DNA from: Nonomuraea guangzhouensis
GTDB lineage: Bacteria; Actinomycetota; Actinomycetes; Streptosporangiales; Streptosporangiaceae
DNA length: 64,000 nucleotides
NCBI RefSeq assembly: GCF_019396345.1
Contig: NZ_JAHKRM010000050.1
Coordinates: 1 to 64,000 of the forward strand
Direction of reading: 5' to 3'
In this document: piece after piece, positions 24,150-30,932 of the stretch
How positions within the stretch are numbered: the stretch's first letter is position 1
Layout: each line of letters begins with the position of its first letter
The notes under the pieces: generated by a model
What the model saw: only the letters and a program-made list of their open reading frames with translations
What the model was told of the DNA's origin: nothing
Databases searched by the model: none
Program-made: the position numbers and the translations under genes

Positions 24150-24179
24150 GCAGGTCCCAGACGCGGGAATGGGACCTGC
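24150..24179. repeat. Hairpin B with loop CAGACGCGGGA
   Basis: GCAGGTCCCA (24150-24159) and TGGGACCTGC (24170-24179) form a perfect 10-bp stem; the loop GACGCGGGAA lies within CAGACGCGGGAATG (24158-24171), shared with hairpin A. It lies 164 bp past the 3' end of the minus-strand gene at 24343. Confidence 0.7.
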
Positions 24180-24342
24180 AAGAACAAGTTGGACCCACGC
24201 ATAGCACGGAGTTCTTGGGATGACCGCTGCCGGAGGAACTGACCGGCACGAGCCCACGACTGTTCGGTCAAACGGACCGCGCGATGACTACGCAGTGTGG
24301 CGAGAAGACACCCCAGGATGCTTCGATGACGACGTACGGCGA

Positions 24343-24648
24343 TCATCGGGCGTCTCCGCGCAGCAGCAGAGACCACAGGATGTCCGTCCTAGAGGCGGCC
24401 GTTCGGACGCTCTCCTCCACCACCACTCGCCCGCCCTTTCTCGTCGTTCTGCGGATGCAACGCTGGCCACCCGCTTGGCACAGCTCGTAAAACACCGGCT
24501 GGCAGTCACAGGTGTGGTCCCGCACGCGCATCCGCTCGACATCGGGCCTCACCAGATTCCAGTCGATGCGTGCGCAGTCCCTGTGCGCCGCCTCGACGTG
24601 AAGACCAATGCAGTCGTCCGCGTACGGCCGTCGCTTGGAGCCAGCCAT
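24343..24648 (-). CDS. Small conserved-looking Cys/His protein divergent from GntR pair
   Basis: 101 residues, strongly GC-rich third codon positions, so probably real. It opens MAGSKRRPYADDCIGLHVE. Seven cysteines and three histidines include CDC near residue 47 and later single Cys residues, giving a possible metal site (HTCDCQ, YELCQAG, QRCIRR). I cannot name the family. ATG 24648 is downstream of a minus-strand TATATG element in sequence similar to that before the second GntR gene. Divergent arrangement with a small GntR regulator suggests it is the regulated partner. Confidence 0.65.
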   Translation of the reverse strand: MAGSKRRPYADDCIGLHVEAAHRDCARIDWNLVRPDVERMRVRDHTCDCQPVFYELCQAGGQRCIRRTTRKGGRVVVEESVRTAASRTDILWSLLLRGDAR

Positions 24649-24758
24649 TCCTCAAGCATATATCTAGTTGTATCGCGTTGCCTAGTCGAAACGATCGCTC
24701 CGCCTATTTGGACGGGACGATATGGGCAAGGTCGTACCTCTTCGCCTATCTTGCGTAT

Positions 24759-25235
24759 GTGCTCGACTACGATGGAGACACCCATCCATACCTTCAGATC
24801 GCTGAGATCCTCCGCCAACGGGTCTCCGATCTCGCCTCGGGGCATCCCATGCCGAGTGAGGCCGACATCCAGGCGGAGTTCGGGGTCGCCAGGACGACTG
24901 CCAGGCGGGCAATCCATGTTCTTCGCGAAGAGGGGCTCATCTACACGGTCCAGGGCGAGGGCACCTTTGTCGGCGCACCGAACGAGGCACCGCGCAAGCA
25001 GCGCAAAATCCCGCTCTATCAGCAGATAGCGGCAGATGTGGCGGAGCAGATCAAGGCGGGGAAGTATCCGCCACGGCGTCCGATCCCTGGCGAAACAGCG
25101 CTACTTCAGCAGTACGACTGCGCCCGCGAGACAGTGCGGCGGGCCATGGCGCTACTCCGCGAGCGTGGTTGGATCTACACAGTCGCTCAGCGCGGCAGTT
25201 ACGTGTCCCCCAAGGAGTCGTGGCCCCAGGACTGA
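24759..25235 (+). CDS. Double winged-helix GntR protein without effector domain (first)
   Basis: 158 residues made only of two GntR DNA-binding domains in tandem: the first about residues 8-70 (HPYLQIAEILRQRVSDLASG ... GLIYTVQGEGTFVG), the second about 83-150 (IPLYQQIAADVAEQIKAGKY ... GWIYTVAQRGSYVS). No UTRA, FCD or aminotransferase domain is attached. GTG 24759 is chosen because it aligns exactly with the start of the paralogue at 25277 (VLDYDGD versus MLDREGP). A -10-like TATCTT ends 6 nt before it, so the mRNA is probably leaderless. Confidence 0.8.
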   Translation: MLDYDGDTHPYLQIAEILRQRVSDLASGHPMPSEADIQAEFGVARTTARRAIHVLREEGLIYTVQGEGTFVGAPNEAPRKQRKIPLYQQIAADVAEQIKAGKYPPRRPIPGETALLQQYDCARETVRRAMALLRERGWIYTVAQRGSYVSPKESWPQD

Positions 25236-25248
25236 ACCTGGTCGACTG

Positions 25249-25270
25249 CTTGTATAGAGACATCTAGAAT
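25249..25270 (+). promoter_or_regulatory. Promoter/operator of the second GntR gene
   Basis: CTTGTATAGAGACATCTAGA contains the inverted repeat TAGA-GACA-TCTA. It overlaps a -10-like TAGAAT (25265-25270) that ends 6 nt before ATG 25277. This predicts a leaderless transcript and steric repression by a GntR protein. Related words (TATATCTAG, TTGTAT) lie at 24658-24672 before the divergent pair. Confidence 0.5.
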
Positions 25271-25276
25271 CTATGC

Positions 25277-25759
25277 ATGCTTGATCGTGAAGGACCCACC
25301 CCGATCTACGTCCAGATCGCCGACATCTTCCACGATCGAATTCTCAAGGGTGAGCTGCTGGCCGGAGCGCCTCTGCCGAGCGAGGCGGCAATGGAGGCCG
25401 AGTTCTACATCGCCAGGACGACGGCACGCAGAGTCGCCAGAGAGTTGCGCGACCGTCAGGTGGTCCACACGGTGCAGGGCGAGGGCACATTCGTAGGGAC
25501 GGTTGGCGTTCCACGACAGAGACGAAAGCCGTTCCCCTTCGAAGAAATCGCGGACGACATCGTCAAGCGGATCCGCCGCGGTGAGTTCCAGCCAAACCGG
25601 GCGATATTCAGCGAAAAGGTGTTGATGCGGCGCCACGGGGTCGCCAAGGTCACGGCCCGAAAGGCGGTTGAGTCCCTTCGGAGGCAAGGCTGGGTATTCA
25701 CCGTCCCCTATCGGGGCACATACGTGGCCGCTCAAGAGGACTGGCCGGAAGAGCCGTAG
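25277..25759 (+). CDS. Double winged-helix GntR protein without effector domain (second)
   Basis: 160 residues, a diverged tandem duplicate of the previous gene: first domain about 8-72 (TPIYVQIADIFHDRILKGEL ... TVQGEGTFVG), second about 83-152 (FEEIADDIVKRIRRGEFQ ... FTVPYRGTYVA), ending in a matching acidic tail (AQEDWPEEP versus PKESWPQD). 41 bp separate it from the first copy and it has its own probable leaderless promoter. Four consecutive winged helices in two genes suggest binding to repeated or extended operators. Confidence 0.85.
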   Translation: MLDREGPTPIYVQIADIFHDRILKGELLAGAPLPSEAAMEAEFYIARTTARRVARELRDRQVVHTVQGEGTFVGTVGVPRQRRKPFPFEEIADDIVKRIRRGEFQPNRAIFSEKVLMRRHGVAKVTARKAVESLRRQGWVFTVPYRGTYVAAQEDWPEEP

Positions 25760-25881
25760 AGCTCCCAGCTGATCCCCACGCGACCCGCAAGATCCCCGCC
25801 CGACCCCGCAAGCACTCCAGGCGATTCGATGGCGCCGCGACGTGAGAATGACCAGCCCGCGAGCCCCCGAAAAGCGCTCAC

Positions 25882-26280
25882 CTAGGGAGTAAGAAGGCGG
25901 AAGGTCAGGCACACGATCGTCGACGAGTCGGTCACCTCGTGCCCCAGACCGGCCCAATACCGCCCATGGACCTCACGCCAGTGCTCGATCGACCGGAACC
26001 CCTCCCCCTCCGCCTGCGCGAACTCCCAGCTCACCGCCCCGAACGCCACCTGCTCCACCCCGGCCACCTCAACCAGCGCCGCCCGCGAGCCCCCATCGTC
26101 CACGAGCACGAGCCGCTCGCCGACGTGTTCCAGCGGCTCCCCTTCGGCGACGTAGTCGAGCTCCAGCAGCCCCGCCGTGGCCGTCTTGGCGCCGGACAGG
26201 ACCAGGTCTGTCAGCCAGGTGCGCTGCTCGCCGGGCATGCCGAGTTCGAGCACGCGGAGCCCGTCGATGCGTCCCCACAT
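25882..26280 (-). CDS. ASCH domain protein
   Basis: 132 residues. The ASCH fold (RNA-binding/EVE-like beta-barrel) is shown by LSGAKTATAGLLELDYVAEG near residues 30-50, then VLVDDGG and AVSWEFAQAEGEGFRSIEHW near 85-105. Some ASCH proteins act on modified nucleosides or tRNA; the role here is unknown. ATG 26280 (MWGRIDGLRVLELGMPG) is chosen because the upstream part of the long open frame is a shadow of the R2-like gene. It follows that gene on the same strand with a 23-bp gap. Confidence 0.85.
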   Translation of the reverse strand: MWGRIDGLRVLELGMPGEQRTWLTDLVLSGAKTATAGLLELDYVAEGEPLEHVGERLVLVDDGGSRAALVEVAGVEQVAFGAVSWEFAQAEGEGFRSIEHWREVHGRYWAGLGHEVTDSSTIVCLTFRLLTP

Positions 26281-26303
26281 GTAAGGGATCGTACAGACCG
26301 AGG

Positions 26304-27326
26304 TCAGAAGACCGGGATGATCTCCTCGGGGTCGATGAAGTCCACCTGGACGCCCTCCAGGTCGAGTTCGGGGATGGCGGGGAAGGCGATGCCCCAGCGT
26401 TCGACGATGACGCGGATGCGGGCCATGGCGAGCCGCCAGTTCTCCGCTTGCTCCTCGTAGGACAGCACGCCCAGTCCTGCCTGCCTGGCGTGGTCCATCA
26501 GGACGCGGTGGTTGGCCAGGAAGTACGGCGGGAGCTCCCAGAAGCCCTCCGGCGGCTCCCAGAGGATCATGGACAGGAAGACGAAGCCGGCGCGGAGTTG
26601 GCGGGTGATGAGGGAACGGGTCTCGTCCGTGAGGCCGGGCCACTCGTTCTCCAGAATGGTCATGCAAATCTGGAGATGTCGGGACTCGTCGCGGCCGATG
26701 CGCTGGAACATCTCCCCGAAGACGGGATGTTCAGTGCCCGAGGCCATGCCCCTGAACAGCGTCGAGGCGGCCATCTCGCCCATCATGAAGCTGGTGAAGA
26801 GCACGGGCAGCGAATACTTGCCCACGGCCGCGCTGTAGCCGGTCCAGTAGCGACCGCCGTTGTGATAGAGCCAGCCGATGTTGTTGTGCGCAGCCTTCTC
26901 CAGGTCGTCGGACGGGGTCCAGTCGAGGGGGCCGCCGGGCCAGAGCTTGGCGATGGTCCGCTGGCAGCACTCTTCGTGGTTCATCTCGTCGCGGGTGATC
27001 GAGAAGAAGCACTTCCTGACCGGATCCTCCTCGTGCTTCTCGAACGCCTGGATCGTCGCCCGCGCGAACACGGCCGGTCCCGAGGCGTCGAAGTTGGCCA
27101 GCACGGCGAACCAGTACATGATCCCGAGACGCTGCTCCCGCGTGAAGTCGTCCGGGTTCAGCCCGTCCCAGGGCAGGTCGGCCGGGTTCCAGAGCGTCCG
27201 TTTGGACTTCTCGTAGATCGCCGCCAGCTTGGCCGTCTCGACCCGCCACTCCATCGGGTAGATGTTCGGCTGCGGGATCGCGGGGGCGGGCCAGAAGCCG
27301 CCCTCCGGAATCGTGAGGTCTGCCAT
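26304..27326 (-). CDS. Ferritin-like diiron protein, ribonucleotide-reductase-R2-like
   Basis: 340 residues, all-helical ferritin-like fold. Two ExxH motifs are visible, E114-MN-H117 (in DEMNHEE) and E214-SR-H217 (in GRDESRHLQ). Additional acidic ligands are likely at Glu96 or Glu99 and Glu184 (MMGEMAAS), matching the carboxylate-bridged diiron layout. No tyrosyl-radical context of class I ribonucleotide reductase is obvious, and no nrdE is nearby, so an oxidase or oxygenase role is more likely than deoxynucleotide synthesis. ATG 27326 follows GGAGG at 8-bp spacing, which decides it over GTG 27335. Confidence 0.75.
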   Translation of the reverse strand: MADLTIPEGGFWPAPAIPQPNIYPMEWRVETAKLAAIYEKSKRTLWNPADLPWDGLNPDDFTREQRLGIMYWFAVLANFDASGPAVFARATIQAFEKHEEDPVRKCFFSITRDEMNHEECCQRTIAKLWPGGPLDWTPSDDLEKAAHNNIGWLYHNGGRYWTGYSAAVGKYSLPVLFTSFMMGEMAASTLFRGMASGTEHPVFGEMFQRIGRDESRHLQICMTILENEWPGLTDETRSLITRQLRAGFVFLSMILWEPPEGFWELPPYFLANHRVLMDHARQAGLGVLSYEEQAENWRLAMARIRVIVERWGIAFPAIPELDLEGVQVDFIDPEEIIPVF

Positions 27327-27366
27327 CTGTGACACCTCCGCCTCCTATCCTGCGGGGCGCCGTCAC

Positions 27367-27578
27367 GGCTTTCAAGTGCGGGCACGCTGGGTGAGAGCCA
27401 TGCAGGCGAGTACGGCCAGGCGGCTTTCACGTGCGGGCACGCTGCGTGAGAACCATGCAGGGGCCAGACAGCTTTCAAGCGCGGACATGCTGGGTGAGAG
27501 CCACGCAGGCAAGTACAGCCAGACGGCTTTCACGTGCGGGCGCGCTGAGTGAGGGCCACGCAGACGAGTACGGCCAGC
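27367..27578. repeat. Four tandem copies of the EamA gene's 3' end
   Basis: Units of about 48-55 bp begin at 27367, 27422, 27470 and 27524 (plus-strand GGCTTTCANGTGCGGGCACG...). The fourth overlaps the true end of the transporter gene. Read on the minus strand, each copy encodes a variant of LAVLACMALTQRART followed by TGA. The three outer copies are thus duplicated, decaying 3' ends including the stop codon. Confidence 0.85.
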
Positions 27579-28459
27579 GCCGCGGCCACAGTGGCCGGAC
27601 CGTACCTCTCCCCCAACAGGAACCACGCCCAGGCGAGCGTGAGCAGCGGCTGGGTGAGCTGGGTCTGACCCGCCCTGGCGATGCCACCCCTGGCGAGGCC
27701 GGCGTACCAGGGGACGAAGCCAAGGAACATCGAGATCAAGCCGACGTACGCGAAGCCGGCGAGGGCCTGGGGTGACGGGTGGACGGGGGTGGTGAAGGCG
27801 AGTACGGCCGTCACGGGGATGGTGAGCGGGAGGGAGAGGACGAGGGTGTAGGAGATGACCTGCCAACCCGGCGTTTCACGGGAGAGCCGGGCGCCTTCCG
27901 TGTAGCCGATGGCCGCCGAGACCAGGGCGCCGACCAGGAGGACGTCGGGCCAGGCGGCGGTGCTCTGGCCACGGGTGAGGGTGAAGGCGGTGATGGCGAG
28001 CGCGCCTGCCGTACAGGCCAGCCAGAACAGGGGGCGCGGGCGTTCGCCGGCGCGCAGGACCGCGCAGACGGCGGTGGCGGCCGGGAGCAGGCCGATGACC
28101 ACGGCGGAGTGGGCGGTGGTGGCGCCGAGGTCCAGCGCCAGACCGCTGAAGACGGGGAACCCGAAGACCACGCCGAGCGAGATCGCGGCGTACGAACGCC
28201 ACAGGTGTCGGGGCGGGATCAGCGGGAGGCGGGCTGCTTTGAGGCAAATGAGGGCTATGACACCGGCGATCACGGCCCGGCCGATGGCGACCAGCCACGG
28301 ATCGAAACCGCGCATCGCGTAGACAGTGGCGGGGAAGGAGCCGGAAAAGGCGAGAACGCCGAGAAACGCGAGGAAAGTCCCCTGGCGGAATCGCGCCGAG
28401 CCTTCCCGAGAGGCGACCGCTACTCTGTCGCGGACGATAGCGCTATTCTTATCCGTCAT
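27530..28459 (-). CDS. EamA/RhaT-type exporter (DMT superfamily)
   Basis: 309-residue inner-membrane transporter with ten predicted helices in two repeats; the second EamA repeat begins near PDVLLVGALVSAAIGY and ends with the signature SMFLGFVPWYAGLARGG and QLTQPLLTLAWAWFLLGERY. Such proteins export amino acids or other metabolites. ATG 28459 is chosen because the longer frame would read antisense through the MocR gene; the two start codons overlap head to head. Its regulator is probably that MocR protein. The C-terminal codons are tandemly repeated downstream. Confidence 0.85.
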   Translation of the reverse strand: MTDKNSAIVRDRVAVASREGSARFRQGTFLAFLGVLAFSGSFPATVYAMRGFDPWLVAIGRAVIAGVIALICLKAARLPLIPPRHLWRSYAAISLGVVFGFPVFSGLALDLGATTAHSAVVIGLLPAATAVCAVLRAGERPRPLFWLACTAGALAITAFTLTRGQSTAAWPDVLLVGALVSAAIGYTEGARLSRETPGWQVISYTLVLSLPLTIPVTAVLAFTTPVHPSPQALAGFAYVGLISMFLGFVPWYAGLARGGIARAGQTQLTQPLLTLAWAWFLLGERYGPATVAAALAVLVCVALTQRART

Positions 28460-28478
28460 GGAACAGGATAGCAGTATC
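28437..28478. promoter_or_regulatory. Paired operators at the EamA/MocR start codons
   Basis: ATAGCGCTAT (28437-28446) is a perfect palindrome and GATAGCAGTATC (28467-28478) a near-copy. Their centres are 31 bp apart, about three helical turns, and they bracket the overlapping start codons of two divergent genes. A GntR-headed regulator encoded here would be expected to bind them. Confidence 0.55.
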
Positions 28479-29855
28479 GCCCATATCGCCGCGATCCTGC
28501 GCCAGGAGCTCACCCAGCTGCGACCAGGTGACCGCCTGCCTTCCTCCAGAGAGCTCATGCGCCGCCACAACGTCAGCCCCGTGACGGTCTCGCGGGCCAT
28601 CGGGCAACTGACGGCCGAGGGCCGGGTGGTCACCAAGCCCGGCATCGGAGCATTCATCGCCCAGCCGCCCGCGGGGCCCAGCGACCTGCCCGATTTCTCC
28701 TGGCAAACCGTCGCGCTGGGCGATCGGGTGGTGGACGAGAGCCCGGTGACCGCGCTGCTGACCCCGCCGCCCGAGGGCGTCATCCCGCTCACCGGCGGCT
28801 ATCTGCCCCCGGGGCTCCGGCCGGACAAGCAGCTGGCCGCCGCGGCGTCACGGGCGGTGCGCAGGCCGGGAGCGTGGGCGATGCCGCCGCTGGCCGGGCT
28901 GACGGAGCTGCGCAGGTGGTTCGCGACGCAGGCCGGGGGCGACGTGACCGAGACCGACGCGCTGATCGTCAGTGGTGGCCAGGCCGCGCTCACGCACGCC
29001 TTCAGGGCGCTGGCCGCCCCGGGGACGCCGGTTCTGGTCGAGACGCCGACCTATCCGGGCGCGTTGGCCTCGGCCAAGGCGGCGGGCCTGCGGGCGACGG
29101 CCGTGCCGATGGACCGGGACGGCGTACGGCCCGACCTGCTGGCGGAGGCGTTCGCCGTCACGGGCGCGCGGGTGTTCCTCTGCCAGCCCACCCTGCAGAA
29201 CCCGACCGGCGCGACGCTCACCCACGAACGCCGGGAACAGGTGCTCCAGGTCGCCAGGGCGGCCGGCGCGTTCGTGATCGAGGACGACTACGCCCGCTAC
29301 TTCAGCGACCGGACGCCGCCGCCGATGGTGTCGATGGACGCGCACGGCACGGTCGTCTACATCTGCTCGCTCACCAAGATCCTGTCGCCGAGCGCGAGGG
29401 TCGCGGCCGTCGTCGCGCGCGGTCCGGCCGCGCACCGGCTGCGGGCCAGCCAGCTGGTGGAGTCGTTCTTCGTGGCGCGCCCGCTGCAGGAGACCGTGCT
29501 GGAGTTCGTCGGCTCCCCCGGCTGGCGCCGGCACCTGGCGAACGTGCGGACCGAGATCCTGGTCCGCCGCGACGCGCTCACCACCGAGCTCGCCGCGCGG
29601 CTGCCCGCCGCCGAGCTGCACCTGCTGCCGAAGGGCGGCATGCACCTGTGGGTACGCCTACCGCCGGAAACCGACGAGAACGCCCTGGTCGAGGCGGCGA
29701 AACGCAACGGCGTACTGGTGAGCCCCGGCAGGATCCACTACCCGTCGGAACCGCCGGGACCGCGCCTCCGCGTCACGCACATCGCCGCCGCGAACCTGGC
29801 CGAGCTGGCGGAGGGGGTGCGGCGGCTGGCTCAGGCGCTGGCGAACACCTCGTAG
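28458..29855 (+). CDS. MocR-type regulator (GntR HTH fused to PLP aminotransferase fold)
   Basis: 465 residues. GntR winged helix at about 5-72 (SSIAHIAAILRQELTQLRPG ... VVTKPGIGAFIA), then a fold-type I aminotransferase domain (about 110-460). PLP-lysine is near 307 (CSLTKILSPSARVA), with QPTLQNPTG and EDDYARYF before it. MocR proteins use PLP or its amino-acid adducts to control vitamin B6, GABA or transporter genes. ATG 28458 lies inside the reverse-complement ATG of EamA, leaving no 5' leader. Amino-acid export control is the likely job. Confidence 0.92.
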   Translation: MEQDSSIAHIAAILRQELTQLRPGDRLPSSRELMRRHNVSPVTVSRAIGQLTAEGRVVTKPGIGAFIAQPPAGPSDLPDFSWQTVALGDRVVDESPVTALLTPPPEGVIPLTGGYLPPGLRPDKQLAAAASRAVRRPGAWAMPPLAGLTELRRWFATQAGGDVTETDALIVSGGQAALTHAFRALAAPGTPVLVETPTYPGALASAKAAGLRATAVPMDRDGVRPDLLAEAFAVTGARVFLCQPTLQNPTGATLTHERREQVLQVARAAGAFVIEDDYARYFSDRTPPPMVSMDAHGTVVYICSLTKILSPSARVAAVVARGPAAHRLRASQLVESFFVARPLQETVLEFVGSPGWRRHLANVRTEILVRRDALTTELAARLPAAELHLLPKGGMHLWVRLPPETDENALVEAAKRNGVLVSPGRIHYPSEPPGPRLRVTHIAAANLAELAEGVRRLAQALANTS

Positions 29856-30145
29856 TGCTCCACGGTCCGCTCCCTGTCGACCAGGAACGCGTCGTCCTCG
29901 GGGTAGAAGACCGCCACGCTCTGCTCGTCCCCGGCGAACGCCCTGATCGCCTCCCACGACTCCCACAGCGAGATCAGGAAGAACTCGGTCCTGTCCCCCG
30001 AGTCTCGTCTGGTGAAGTAGGCGCCGCGGTTCCCCGGCGTCTGGGTGTAGCCGGTGAATCCGGTGCGCAGGAGATATTCCTCATAGGCCGCGGCATCGGA
30101 GCTACGCGTCCAGCCTCGCCAGGTACGAACGATCACGCGACTCAT
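29831..30145 (-). CDS. Small antibiotic-monooxygenase-fold (ABM-like) protein
   Basis: 104 residues with the dimeric alpha/beta-barrel layout: strand MSRVIVRTWRGWT, helix AAAYEEYLLRTG, strands RDSGDRTEFFLISLWESW and a final HYEVF strand. Family members include heme-degrading or quinone-forming monooxygenases and stress proteins; no catalytic residue set is diagnostic. ATG 30145 is used (ATG 30148 is adjacent); upstream codons of the longer frame are not protein-like. Its 3' end overlaps the MocR 3' end by 25 bp (convergent). Confidence 0.75.
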   Translation of the reverse strand: MSRVIVRTWRGWTRSSDAAAYEEYLLRTGFTGYTQTPGNRGAYFTRRDSGDRTEFFLISLWESWEAIRAFAGDEQSVAVFYPEDDAFLVDRERTVEHYEVFASA

Positions 30146-30180
30146 CATGGCGCAACCGGCCACTGCCATACAGTGGTGAC

Positions 30181-30888
30181 ATGCTGGCGCCCGCGGAGCT
30201 CGTGCGCGACTTCGTGAACACCTACAACCTCGATTCCGACGCCGACGAGCTGGCCTCACCCGCCGAACTGGCCGTCTGGCTCCGGGAGCGGGGCCTGATC
30301 GGCCCGCGTGACCGCGCGACCGACGACGACCTCGCCACCGCGCTCACCCTGCGCGAAGCCCTTCGGGCCGCGCTGAGACGCGAAACTTCGGAGCCGGCCG
30401 AGCTACGGGCCGCGCCAAGACGCGAGACCCCGGAGACGCCCGAACTGCGAGCCGCCCAAAGACGCGAGACTCCCGAGACGCCCGAACTGCGGGCCGCACT
30501 GAGCTGCGAACCTCCGAAGACGCCCACACTGAGCTGCGAACCTCCCAAGACGCCCGCGCCAAGCCGCGAAACTCCGGAGATGCCCGACCTGCCGGCCTTG
30601 CCGCTGCTCGTACGCGTCCACGGTGCCACACCAGAGCTGGTCCCCCTCGAAGATGGCGTCAGAGGCGGCCTGGCCAGGATCACCGCGGCCGTGACTGACC
30701 AGTCCTGGCACCGGCTGAAGGTCTGCGCCGAGGGCATGTGCCAGTGGGCGTTCATCGACTCCTCGAAGAACCGGTCACGCTCGTGGTGTTCTATGCGGGT
30801 CTGCGGCAACCGCACCAAAACACGCGCTTACCGGGCGAGGAAGCAGGGTTCACGTCATCCCCAAGGCTCAAACACCGATACGGTGTAA
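30181..30888 (+). CDS. CGNR zinc-finger protein with internal tandem repeats
   Basis: 235 residues. The N-terminal half (LVRDFVNTYNLDSDADELAS ... ALTLREALRAAL) and C-terminal CGNR zinc finger (VCAEGMCQWAFIDSSKNRSR, then CSMRVCGNRTKTRAYRAR) are those of the YjiV/DUF1470 family of stress-related transcription factors. The four zinc cysteines are intact. Residues 61-137 are an insertion of repeated LRAAxRRETPETPE units encoded by 42-bp repeats, which makes the protein about 40-50 residues longer than usual. Followed by a GNAT gene 44 bp downstream. Confidence 0.85.
   Translation: MLAPAELVRDFVNTYNLDSDADELASPAELAVWLRERGLIGPRDRATDDDLATALTLREALRAALRRETSEPAELRAAPRRETPETPELRAAQRRETPETPELRAALSCEPPKTPTLSCEPPKTPAPSRETPEMPDLPALPLLVRVHGATPELVPLEDGVRGGLARITAAVTDQSWHRLKVCAEGMCQWAFIDSSKNRSRSWCSMRVCGNRTKTRAYRARKQGSRHPQGSNTDTV
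30361..30590. repeat. 42-bp coding tandem repeats inside the CGNR gene
   Basis: Units begin at 30361, 30403, 30445 and 30487, then a shortened 30-bp copy at 30529 and a diverged tail. Each encodes 14 residues of the type LRAAPRRETPETPE. The period is a multiple of three, so the frame is kept. Copies differ mostly by single bases. Confidence 0.85.
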
Positions 30889-30932
30889 CTCGTGCCTTGT
30901 GGCATGGACGGCAGGCGAAGGAGCGGGCCGAG

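Larger units (their letters stand above)
23241..24342. other. 1.1-kb non-coding region with three strong hairpins
   Basis: No frame here shows sustained high-GC third positions; the best (minus, 23587-23832, 81 codons with a TTA codon) is not convincing. Degenerate repeats of the kind CGAACCAGCCGCCAGATTCC lie at about 23290-23440. Three long inverted repeats (listed separately) suggest small RNAs, terminators or remnants of mobile DNA. Confidence 0.55.

Noticed and set aside
23241..24342. tRNA or rRNA genes among the hairpins
   Set aside because: No T-loop GGTTCGANNCC word, CCA end or cloverleaf spacing could be found here or elsewhere in the window.
24343..25759. Remnant of an integrative plasmid (GntR genes are common in such elements)
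   Set aside because: No integrase, excisionase, replication or transfer gene and no attachment-site duplication next to a tRNA; only the regulator type is suggestive.
27367..27578. Possible CRISPR array
   Set aside because: Repeats are contiguous without unique spacers, are diverged, and match the adjacent gene's end; no cas genes.
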